31,442 bases of DNA from a virus: positions 1-31,442 of IMG/VR virus record IMGVR_UViG_3300047550_001382. The stretch is one strand, 5' to 3'. The notes beneath the pieces were generated by a model. The model had not been told where the DNA came from, did no database searches, and was given only the letters and a program-made list of their open reading frames with translations. The position numbers and the translations under genes were made by a program. Position 1 is the first letter of the stretch, and each line of letters begins with the position of its first letter. This document shows positions 15,666-22,986 of the stretch, in pieces.

Positions 15666-16422
15666 TGGCTTTCTCCGCCGCTTCCTTTGCCATGATTCTT
15701 TCTGCATCTCGGATCAGGAAGTCGTGCCAGTTGCCGGTGTAGTCCTTGTTGTGAGTGAAGGTGAAGTCGGGGTAGCACCAGATGTAGTCGTTGAACTGTT
15801 CGCAGTAGTCCTTCGACCACGCGAAGTCCTCACCGACGAACTTGCCGTCCTCTTGCATGTACGTGTGAAACAGCCTCGGCGTCGGCGGCTGCGGTCGGTG
15901 CGGGTTGCTGTCGATGATCTTCGGAGCCTTCGCCGCCATCTTCTCGATCACCGATCTCTCGATGCAGAGGAATCCTGTGGCTACACGATCACACATGATC
16001 CAGTCGCCACGCATCTCGAGACCCTTGCCGCCCTCCCCTACCACGAAGCGCATGGGGTACTCCTCCGGCGTCTGGCGCTTTGGATATGCGCCAGCACACA
16101 CCGGGAGGCCCGCAGTAGCGAGCGAGATGAACGCTCGCGACTCCCACTTCAGATCGGAGTCAATGAAAAACAGGTGCGTGCATTCAGTCTCGAGGAAGAG
16201 CCTCGCGAAGATGTTTCTCGCTAGGTCGATAAATGCGCCGTTGCCCATCACGCACGCCGTGGTCTGTATCCCGGTGAGGGCACAGTCACGGAACGTCTCG
16301 GCTAGAGACTGCGCGAAGTCAGCGTTCACCTTGCCGTCGTAGGCAGGTGTCGCGATGAACGCATGGATCTTCTTCGACTCGAACGGCTTTTGGCCGTCAG
16401 GAACCCGGTTTGGGAATGCCAA
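15652..16422 (-). CDS. GT-A-type glycosyltransferase, 256 aa, TTG start
   Basis: Start is a TTG at 16422, with GAGGAGG just upstream and the preceding TGA adjacent; no ATG or GTG fits as well. The fold begins IHAFIATPAYDGKV, then NIFARLFLETECTHLFFIDS-D with a DxD metal motif (D88, D90), LPVCAGAYPKR, and later GEDFAWSKDYC, where the acidic residues could be catalytic. These are the features of phage GT-A glycosyltransferases of the kind found in virion-gene clusters. The donor and acceptor are unknown. Placement between coat and head-closure genes suggests late expression, with capsid or tail proteins or host surface sugars as possible targets. Confidence 0.78.
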   Translation of the reverse strand: MAFPNRVPDGQKPFESKKIHAFIATPAYDGKVNADFAQSLAETFRDCALTGIQTTACVMGNGAFIDLARNIFARLFLETECTHLFFIDSDLKWESRAFISLATAGLPVCAGAYPKRQTPEEYPMRFVVGEGGKGLEMRGDWIMCDRVATGFLCIERSVIEKMAAKAPKIIDSNPHRPQPPTPRLFHTYMQEDGKFVGEDFAWSKDYCEQFNDYIWCYPDFTFTHNKDYTGNWHDFLIRDAERIMAKEAAEKANVEA

Positions 16423-16611
16423 TCAGTCCTCCTCGAACTCACCACAGTAACCAATCACCACGACCTCATGGCCGTGGCGCTCAAACTTGAACCCTTTCGG
16501 ATGCACCTCTTCGATGAGGTACGCCTTCAGCTCCTGATAATGGCGCTCGGCGTCTTCGCCCTCCGCTATCAGGCGGCGGGCGTTGTAGATGTTCTCGACT
16601 TTAAGATGCAT
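16423..16611 (-). CDS. Unknown 62-aa charged protein
   Basis: 62 residues, mixed helix and strand: KVENIYNARRLIAEG, AERHYQELKAYLIEEVHP, then HGHEVVVIGYCGEFEED. No motif is recognised. Its ATG is only three bases after the U-tract of a strong hairpin terminator, and no Shine-Dalgarno is free, so translation is likely weak or depends on transcripts that read through. Its 3' end supplies the GAGGAGG used by the glycosyltransferase, which follows immediately, suggesting coupling. Confidence 0.6.
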   Translation of the reverse strand: MHLKVENIYNARRLIAEGEDAERHYQELKAYLIEEVHPKGFKFERHGHEVVVIGYCGEFEED

Positions 16612-16614
16612 CCG

Positions 16615-16642
16615 AAAAGGGGCGACTGTTTCCAGCCGCCCC
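16615..16642 (-). terminator. Rho-independent terminator/attenuator after the coat gene
   Basis: On the minus strand a 10-bp stem (GGGGCGGCTG with CAGTCGCCCC, one G-U pair in RNA) encloses a GAAA tetraloop and is followed by TTTT. Just upstream, GCCCTAATTAGGGC (16647-16660), a perfect palindrome, contains the coat stop codon. It probably sets a high coat-to-downstream ratio by partial termination. Confidence 0.85.
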
Positions 16643-16653
16643 CCAAGCCCTAA

Positions 16654-17919
16654 TTAGGGCGCGTAGAACGAACGAACCGCGAGTTCGGGGTACAGCGGCG
16701 CGAAGCCCCAGTAGATGTCAAAGCGCGTCGCAACCGTATCGGTCGCAGCCGCCCACTGACGTGCCAGGCGCATCGAGATGCCGTCCATCGAATCACGCGC
16801 ACCCCAGGCACCGAACTTCGAGACATCCACGAGGTCCACCGTCGCGAACGCGAAGGCATCCTTGTGCATCTGGATGTTCTGGCCGTAGGCAGTGCTCGCC
16901 ACACCAAACATCGTCACGGTCATGTTGTCCGTGTCGGCCTTGGTGTTAACGCAGTTCTGGTAGGGGTTACCAGATCCAGTGATGACACCAGGGGAGACCG
17001 TCGCCGTGTACGTGTTCGCCTGAGTCGTCAGCGTCACGTCAGCCGTGACAACGAACTTCTTCAGGCGACCGAGCGATGTCTTCGTCTCTGGGTGGATGTC
17101 CACGATGCCCGCCGCGACCGTGCCGAAGGTGAGAATGTCGCCCGCCTTCAAAGTCGTGAGCGACGTTGCGCCGTCAATCGGTACGCCCGTGGTAGCAACG
17201 TAGGAAGCCGCCGTCGTGCTCGTGCTCCACGACGCACCGGTCGTCAGCGGCGTGCCCGCGAGGGAGCCGGTCGTGTGCGTCGGGATGAACGTGTTCTCGT
17301 AGACCGAGAACCCGGACGTGCGGCCCATGAGGCCCTCTTTGTACTGCTCCTGAATGTTGTCGGAGTCGTGGAACAGCCCCTTCACCTCATTCATGAACTG
17401 TACTTTGCTAGCAGGCGTCAGGAACGCCGAGCGATTGCCGACAGGGGCCAGCGCCTCCGTCAACGACTGCCCGCCCTGAGCGAACTGCAGGAACGTGAGC
17501 TGCGTCGAAGTCGTGCCGACGTAGTTCGCGATGCTCTTGTACGCAACGGCGAGCGCGTCGCCCTCGATCTTCGCAGCCAACTGCGCCATCGCAGGCTTCA
17601 GCACTACATCGCTGAACTGATTCAGGTCCATCGTCAGTTCTTTCGACGTGAAGCTCACGTCGATACCGTACTGACTCGAGACCGTGAGAGCCGTGCTGCT
17701 TTCTACGTGGTCGTTCGCTGTGTAGGTAGCGTTCGTCCGAACGGCGTAGCGCGGCGGACGGCGGACGTAGATCGTCGTGCCGACCTTGCCATCGCGACCG
17801 TCAGCCGCGAATCGGTCCTCGTACGTTCTGTTGGTCGCGCCAACAAACGACAGTTGGCCGTGAAGAACCCGGAGCGCCTCTTTCGTGATGACGGTCGGGG
17901 TAAGGATTGAGTTAGCCAT
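16654..17919 (-). CDS. Major capsid protein, P22 coat-like, 421 aa
   Basis: ATG with AGGGAA upstream. The sequence begins NSILTPTVITKEALRVLHGQ and continues YEDRFAADGRDGKVGTTIYV-RRP, the opening pattern of the P22 coat (gp5) family; SFTSKELTMDLNQFSDVVLKP (about 90-110) is also characteristic. A Thr/Ala/Gly-rich insertion at about 210-330 would correspond to the telokin-like I-domain region of P22 coat. Length is close to P22 gp5 (430). It forms the T=7-type HK97-fold shell with the scaffold protein encoded just upstream. A strong hairpin terminator follows. Confidence 0.92.
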   Translation of the reverse strand: MANSILTPTVITKEALRVLHGQLSFVGATNRTYEDRFAADGRDGKVGTTIYVRRPPRYAVRTNATYTANDHVESSTALTVSSQYGIDVSFTSKELTMDLNQFSDVVLKPAMAQLAAKIEGDALAVAYKSIANYVGTTSTQLTFLQFAQGGQSLTEALAPVGNRSAFLTPASKVQFMNEVKGLFHDSDNIQEQYKEGLMGRTSGFSVYENTFIPTHTTGSLAGTPLTTGASWSTSTTAASYVATTGVPIDGATSLTTLKAGDILTFGTVAAGIVDIHPETKTSLGRLKKFVVTADVTLTTQANTYTATVSPGVITGSGNPYQNCVNTKADTDNMTVTMFGVASTAYGQNIQMHKDAFAFATVDLVDVSKFGAWGARDSMDGISMRLARQWAAATDTVATRFDIYWGFAPLYPELAVRSFYAP

Positions 17920-17931
17920 GTGAGTTCCCTA

Positions 17932-18744
17932 TTACGATCTGCGGGCCTTTCGTTCCGCAGCCAATTCCTTTTCCCGCAACTTTGCCCACTCATCACCAGG
18001 CAGTTTCAGAGCCTCCGGGTCCGTCGATTTCATTCGACTCCCAGGCTCTCGTGCCTCGATCTTGGGTGGCGGTGGCGGGGCCTTGCTGACAGGCTTCTCG
18101 CCCGCTAGCTTCCTCTCGGACGCAAGACGGTCCTCGATACGCTGTATTTCCCTGCCAGCCTTGGCTGGCGACATGTAGTACAGCTTGCGAGCGATGTCGG
18201 GATTAGTTCCTAGGTAGTACATGACCGCCCCTGGATCGTCCGAGTCGAGCAGCACGTCGGCCATCGCCTCAGAGACGGGGGTCTGTTCATTCACTACGTC
18301 GTAGTAGTCCTCGACATTCGTCGCGAACGCATCGACCTTCTCGTCGAACTTCGCCCTTCGCTGAATCGCTTCGTGCTCCGATCTGTACCGCTCGGCCGCT
18401 GCTCGGGCCGCTTGGTCGGCCTTCGCCTCGACACGCTTCAGAACGTATGCGGAGTACTGCTTTTCATCGAAGTTGAAATCCGCCAGACCTTTCTCCGGCT
18501 CCTCCCGCGTTTGCGGTGCAGGTGCCTGAGTCCGGCCCTCGAGCAGGGCGAGCAATCGCTCCTCTCGCGCCTCGGCGGCTCTGCGAGCGTCTGTCAGTTC
18601 CTTGATCCGCTTTGCTACGCCTCGGGGCTCATCGCTCTCCGGTTTCGCTGGCGGCTCTACTGCCTCCGTTGCTGCCCCATCCGGGGCCGTAACGGGTTCA
18701 CTTTCCACGGGCAATGGGATGCCCTCAGGGTTTACCTGATCCAT
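17932..18744 (-). CDS. Scaffolding protein, 270 aa
   Basis: Highly charged, mostly helical protein with an acidic, Pro-rich N-terminus (about 1-45), a helical core RIKELTDARRAAEAREERLL, ARAAAERYRSEHEAIQRRAK, and a basic C-terminal helix KLREKELAAERKARRS. P22 scaffold (303 residues) likewise ends in a basic helix-turn-helix that binds the coat. Placement between portal and coat genes matches P22 gene 8. It would guide procapsid assembly and portal inclusion, then leave before packaging. Confidence 0.85.
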   Translation of the reverse strand: MDQVNPEGIPLPVESEPVTAPDGAATEAVEPPAKPESDEPRGVAKRIKELTDARRAAEAREERLLALLEGRTQAPAPQTREEPEKGLADFNFDEKQYSAYVLKRVEAKADQAARAAAERYRSEHEAIQRRAKFDEKVDAFATNVEDYYDVVNEQTPVSEAMADVLLDSDDPGAVMYYLGTNPDIARKLYYMSPAKAGREIQRIEDRLASERKLAGEKPVSKAPPPPPKIEAREPGSRMKSTDPEALKLPGDEWAKLREKELAAERKARRS

Positions 18745-18778
18745 GTGATTCGCCTCTATCGGAGCGACCCGGTTTAGC

Positions 18779-18797
18779 CCTGTGAAACGCTCACAGG
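18779..18797 (-). other. Hairpin between portal and scaffold genes
   Basis: A perfect 7-bp stem, CCTGTGA/TCACAGG, with a 5-base loop lies in the only sizeable gap (67 bp) of the packaging/head block. No T-tract follows, so it is not a standard terminator. It may be an mRNA processing or stability element that separates the portal message from the highly needed scaffold and coat message. Confidence 0.5.
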
Positions 18798-18811
18798 TAA
18801 GCGGTTGAGCC

Positions 18812-21085
18812 CTACTGGATGCCGGTAGGTGCGGTCTCGTACTCGGGTTCTGCCACCAGTTCGCCGTTCACGCGGCGCGCACGGATGCGCACGGGCTTGG
18901 GCTGCGGCGGCACGAATACTTGTGTCTGCTGCTTCGCCATGATCTCGGCCAGCGTCGCGAGCGATTGCTGCTGGAACTCGGCCGCCATCTGCTGAATCGC
19001 CAGCACGGCCTGCTGGACTTCGGTCGAGAGCGAGGCACGGTCGTTGGTGGCGTCCGTCTGAGCCTGGCCGACCGACGACTGCGCCTCTCGCAGCGTGAGA
19101 TCGGCCTGGGCCTTCACGATCTTCGCCATCTCCTTCTCGACCATCGCGCTGAACTGCGCCTCTTGGGTCTTGAGGTTCGAGATCGCGACATCGACCTGGC
19201 TGCGCGCCTTCTCGGCCTCGGCCTTGCCCTGCTCGACCTCTTGCGCGGCGGCCTGAATCATCTGCGTCTGCTGCTGCACGATCTGCATCGCCTGCGCGAC
19301 CTGCGCCATCGCAGCCTGCGCTTCTGGCGGGATGCTCTTGCCTTCGTTGATCTGCTGCTGAATCGCGGGCGGCAGGATCGACTGCCACCGCTTCGCCACT
19401 TCGTCGGCATAGGGCAGATCCATCGCCTTGAACACGAGATCCCCCGCCACCTGCATCAACGCGGGGTTGCGGGAGCCGAGTTCGCCGTAAATCTCTGCCG
19501 CCTCTTGTCTCTGTGTGGAGAACGATGGGCCCGTGGTGACCGTCACGTCGTACTTACCGACACTGAGATCGTTCACCCGAACGGCACGACCTGTTGCCGG
19601 GTCCATCACGACGGTGTTCACCTTGGCGTAGTCCTCAGCCCCATCCGCCCCGATGACCCGAAGCTCACGCTCGGAGTCGTAGATCCGTGGGATGAGGTCG
19701 ATCAGGATCTCCCACGTACGCCGCACACCTTTGGAGATGTTGTCGGGGAAGTTGTACGTCACCAACTGCGCTTGGTTCTGCTTACGCGCAATCGCGATCC
19801 CGGACTTCTCGCCAGACTCCTGGCCGAACGAGGTCTCGTGTAGACCTGTGACATCGCGCAGATCCTGCGCAGCCATCTGAGAGACAGCCATCAGTGCTGC
19901 GGGGATCTCGACGCCCCCAGCGCGTTGTGGAGCGGCTCCGCCGTTCTTGGGGTCGGGGTTGTAGAGCTTATAAGGGAAGTTCTTCTTGTGCGCCTCGGCC
20001 CACAGCTCCGTGTGGCCTCGAGCCTGCTCCGGCGTCGCCCAGAAGTACTCCTTCGGCGCGCCTGCGACAGTCTCATCGCACGAAGTTCTGTTGATGTTGT
20101 AGGACTTTTGAGCGTCCTTCGCGAAGCGGTGCAGGCCCCACCATTTCACCTCGCCATCTACCACTTTGTACTCGCCGTACACCATCACGAACGGGAACTG
20201 AGCCCCGGCCCAGTCCGCTTCCTCGAGGATCGCGTCACCGGAGGCGATGCACATCTTGATCTTGTGCGTGCGAGCGATCCGTGTGCGAATTGGGGTCACG
20301 CCCTGAGCCTTCAGCCCGCGAGCCTCATCACTCTCGGCATCAATGGTCATCGGGCCGTTCGGGCCCTGGATGAGCCAGATCTCTTTGTCGGCCGGTTCTT
20401 TGTACCAGTACTCGCAGATGCGGATTGTCTCGGAGTCCGCCCACTCGTCTTGATCGTCGAACTCGACGCTCTCCTCGAACTCGACGGGCTCAGCATCCGG
20501 CCAGCGGCTCTCGAACGAACGCTTCGAGATGCGCTCGGTGACAATCCAGTCCTCAGCGTCACGCTTGAGCACGTCCTGGCAGGCTGGGTCGACGTAGACA
20601 CAGAACGGGTTCTTGAACGGCTTGATGATGATGTCTTGCTCAAACGCCGTGTCGTGCGAGTACTCGGTCGTCACGCGCCACGCAGCCATGCCCGCATCGA
20701 CTTGGTACTCAGCCGCTTGGTCGGTCACCGTATCGAAGTCGGAACTGTTAGCGATGTTGCGGCACAGGCCTTCGTACAGTTCAGCCGTCTTCTTGTCCCC
20801 GCCCTCGACCGCTCTGACCTTGCCCTGCGGACGATTCGCACGGATCTCGTTGATGACCCTCTTGCCGTTGATCCTGACCTTATTGAACTCGAAGCACGGA
20901 CGATTGCCGCGCTCCTTGCGCATGTTCTCGTCCCACTGCGCGCCCGGTTCATTCGCGAATTTGAGATCCTCGAGAGCCAGGCGACGGTTCTCTTGATCCG
21001 CCTCGCTCATGACCTTGTAGCGGTCGCGGATACGGCGCAGGAGATCCGCCTTCTTGCTGCTTTTCTTCTGTGCCTTCTCTTTCAC
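18812..21085 (-). CDS. Portal protein, P22 gp1-like, 757 aa
   Basis: The GTG at 21085 overlaps the TGA of the terminase gene (GTGA). After a basic N-terminus comes DRYKVMSEADQENRRLALED, LKFANEPGAQWDENMRKERG and RPCFEFNKVRINGKRVINEI, the hallmark start of the P22-type portal family. Middle segments (KPFKNPFCVYVDPACQD; TSCDETVAGAPKEYFWATPE) also fit. From about residue 560 to 720 the protein is a long Gln/Ala/Glu-rich helix, corresponding to the barrel of the P22 portal. Length (P22: 725) agrees. It forms the dodecameric DNA entry ring and works with TerL. Confidence 0.93.
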   Translation of the reverse strand: MKEKAQKKSSKKADLLRRIRDRYKVMSEADQENRRLALEDLKFANEPGAQWDENMRKERGNRPCFEFNKVRINGKRVINEIRANRPQGKVRAVEGGDKKTAELYEGLCRNIANSSDFDTVTDQAAEYQVDAGMAAWRVTTEYSHDTAFEQDIIIKPFKNPFCVYVDPACQDVLKRDAEDWIVTERISKRSFESRWPDAEPVEFEESVEFDDQDEWADSETIRICEYWYKEPADKEIWLIQGPNGPMTIDAESDEARGLKAQGVTPIRTRIARTHKIKMCIASGDAILEEADWAGAQFPFVMVYGEYKVVDGEVKWWGLHRFAKDAQKSYNINRTSCDETVAGAPKEYFWATPEQARGHTELWAEAHKKNFPYKLYNPDPKNGGAAPQRAGGVEIPAALMAVSQMAAQDLRDVTGLHETSFGQESGEKSGIAIARKQNQAQLVTYNFPDNISKGVRRTWEILIDLIPRIYDSERELRVIGADGAEDYAKVNTVVMDPATGRAVRVNDLSVGKYDVTVTTGPSFSTQRQEAAEIYGELGSRNPALMQVAGDLVFKAMDLPYADEVAKRWQSILPPAIQQQINEGKSIPPEAQAAMAQVAQAMQIVQQQTQMIQAAAQEVEQGKAEAEKARSQVDVAISNLKTQEAQFSAMVEKEMAKIVKAQADLTLREAQSSVGQAQTDATNDRASLSTEVQQAVLAIQQMAAEFQQQSLATLAEIMAKQQTQVFVPPQPKPVRIRARRVNGELVAEPEYETAPTGIQ

Positions 21086-22350
21086 GCCGCATAACTCCCG
21101 CGCAGTGAGGCGTATACGTCGCCTATCACTCCGCTGTCGTTGGTCATCTGGTCGGCCACTAGTGCCATGTAACGGAATCCGTCGGCTCCGTGGGACTCGT
21201 CGTCATGCACTGGAGTTGATGCCTGACCCTCGCTGTTAACTCGTCTGCGGTATCGCCCCAAACGACTAAGCAAGTCGCTCGCGTGTGTTCGGTCCACGTA
21301 GACCCGGCCAAAGACCTCGCGAGCCTTTCGGATGCCCTGCTCAATATCCACATTAGGGACGATCTCCACATCCCAACCCAGTGCTCGGAACTGCTCCTCA
21401 GCACTCGTGCCAGTAACGTGTCGCGCTTTGCCGTCATGGGGTAGGTACAGCTTCCCGTAGTTGAGAGCGAGGTCTTTAAGCTCTTGACTGTAGCTCGGGA
21501 TGTATCTCTGCCGGTCTTCGATGTATCGAATGACCCGGATCTCAGACGCCACCCGCTGCACCAGCAGCAGACTCATGTAGTCGTTGAATCCGAGGTCGCA
21601 CACCACATGCACCTTCAGCATCGGGTCGTACGGTGCGTTGCAGAGCCGCCCTGTGTTCTTGAGGGCTGCGACCTCTTTGTAGTAGATCGCGCCATCGACA
21701 GCCGGTCGGCACGCGCCGCCGTAGACGTGTGCGTACTCGTCTGGATCTTCCCGCGCCATCTGCTCGCGCCTCGCGTCGAGCACCTTGGAGCGCCAGGGGT
21801 TGTCCTCCCAGCCGATCTTGGTGACGATGGACTGCGGCGGGCTCGACAACACGAACTCGCGATAGATGAAGTCGGTGTCTAGGCCGGGGTTGAAAGTCGC
21901 CCAGATCTCGCTGCCCTCGGCCCGGATCGTCGGCTCGAGAATCCCCCACGACCGTTTCGTGATGGCCTGGGCCTCTTCCACCCAGCAGATCGTCGGCCGC
22001 TCAAACGACTTCAGGCTGAGAGCCGTCTCAGCCGACAATCCACGGAACGCGAAGATCGTCCCGTTCTTGCCCTCGATGTAATCTCTCTTGACGGTGTAGA
22101 AGTCCTCAAGCCCCAGCGCCTTGATCTGGTCGCTGAGTAGCTGATGCACTGAGTCGGCAATCGACTTCTGCACCTCTCTCACGCACAGGATGCGCTCCGG
22201 CTTCGCTCGTCCTCGAGCAAGTGCCGCCCGAGCACACGACCACGACTTCGCCCCGTCTCGACCCCCGTACAGAACCTTGAAGCGGGCCCACTCAGCCGGG
22301 AACAGCGTCTCCGCTGCCTTGGCTGGAAGGTCAATCTGTAGGGCTGACAC
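21082..22350 (-). CDS. terL: Terminase large subunit (PBSX/Terminase_3 family), 422 aa
   Basis: GTG start, overlapping the small-subunit gene by 20 bases. ATPase part: Walker A GGRDGAKS (29-36), Walker B ICWVEEA (121-127) with the catalytic Glu, and coupling motif ATFNPG (151-156). Nuclease part: VVCDLGFND (D252), LPHDGKARH (D306) and HDDESHGADGFRY (382-394), the three acidic clusters of the RNase H-like fold. The order and the ADGFRY ending are typical of the Terminase_3/3C group. It packages DNA into the procapsid through the portal and cuts the concatemer; overall style suits headful packaging, but that is not proven by sequence. Confidence 0.94.
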   Translation of the reverse strand: MSALQIDLPAKAAETLFPAEWARFKVLYGGRDGAKSWSCARAALARGRAKPERILCVREVQKSIADSVHQLLSDQIKALGLEDFYTVKRDYIEGKNGTIFAFRGLSAETALSLKSFERPTICWVEEAQAITKRSWGILEPTIRAEGSEIWATFNPGLDTDFIYREFVLSSPPQSIVTKIGWEDNPWRSKVLDARREQMAREDPDEYAHVYGGACRPAVDGAIYYKEVAALKNTGRLCNAPYDPMLKVHVVCDLGFNDYMSLLLVQRVASEIRVIRYIEDRQRYIPSYSQELKDLALNYGKLYLPHDGKARHVTGTSAEEQFRALGWDVEIVPNVDIEQGIRKAREVFGRVYVDRTHASDLLSRLGRYRRRVNSEGQASTPVHDDESHGADGFRYMALVADQMTNDSGVIGDVYASLRGSYAA

Positions 22351-22621
22351 TGCGGATCAATATCTCGCTGGTGGTCTTGATTGAGGGGTCGTCCTCATCG
22401 CCGCCCACAATCGCTTGAGCGGGCCTCCCGTCGATCCGGTCCATGATCTCGCGCATCGCCCACTGCTCTTTGACATCAGCAGCGTCGAGCAAGGACTCGG
22501 CAACCTTCTCAAGTCCGGCAGAAGCTGTTCCATACCGGCGCGCAAGCACCCGTCTTAGGGCCTGCCGGAACTCTTTGCCCTTGGTGGCGTTCTGGTTGCC
22601 AGGTTGTCCGCCGCTTTCCAC
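22331..22621 (-). CDS. Terminase small subunit-like protein, 96 aa
   Basis: GTG start. The sequence GGQPGNQNATKGKEFRQALR, then LARRYG, LLDAADVKEQWAMREIMDRIDG and RPAQAIVGG, follows the short family that lies just before large terminase genes in many podophages and siphophages (often annotated DUF5681-like or small terminase). Gene order supports recognition of packaging sites on viral DNA. No classical helix-turn-helix can be drawn with confidence in this short protein. Confidence 0.7.
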   Translation of the reverse strand: MESGGQPGNQNATKGKEFRQALRRVLARRYGTASAGLEKVAESLLDAADVKEQWAMREIMDRIDGRPAQAIVGGDEDDPSIKTTSEILIRSVSPTD

Positions 22622-22636
22622 TTGAAACGAGTCCTA

Positions 22637-22984
22637 TCACGTTGTTCCGTAAAGGTTTTCTATGCGCCACTGCCGACTGCCGCGCATCTGGTCACTGAGG
22701 CCCGTGTCAGCCTCGACGGTTAACTGCTTCCACTCGTACGTGTTGCCGTCGTCGATGATCTCGTTTTCGACTCCGGTCACGGCGATGGTCACGCTCGAGC
22801 CCGGTGTGACGCTGGTCCAGTCCTTGACCGTCGTTCGTGTGGTCAGGCAGTCGATGCGGTAACGCACACTCGCCGGAGTGTCGGCTGCTGCTGTAGAGCG
22901 GACACGGAACACGGCCGTAGCCGTGAGCCCGCTGCCCTCGAGCAGCTTCGTCTTCTCGATCTGGATGGCGACTTGGTCTGACAT
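22637..22984 (-). CDS. Beta-rich small protein, candidate virion decoration, 115 aa
   Basis: ATG start two bases after the stop of the repeat-protein gene; the ribosome-binding site is weak. The product is built of alternating hydrophobic/polar strands (SVRYRIDCLTT, SSVTIAVTGVENEI, YEWKQLTVEADTG) without enzyme motifs, resembling a single Ig-like domain. Similar short beta proteins sit near terminase genes in related phages. I infer a structural or decoration role; no direct evidence. Confidence 0.6.
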   Translation of the reverse strand: MSDQVAIQIEKTKLLEGSGLTATAVFRVRSTAAADTPASVRYRIDCLTTRTTVKDWTSVTPGSSVTIAVTGVENEIIDDGNTYEWKQLTVEADTGLSDQMRGSRQWRIENLYGTT

Positions 22985-22986
22985 GG

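Noticed and set aside
16864-17910. 348-aa plus-strand frame opposite the coat gene
   Set aside because: Arg-rich antisense shadow of a clear P22-type coat gene; no ribosome-binding site or domain.
19925-21094. 389-aa plus-strand open frame opposite the portal gene
   Set aside because: It is the antisense of a strongly recognisable portal gene, is Arg/Leu/Val-rich without motif, and results from the high-GC codon bias.
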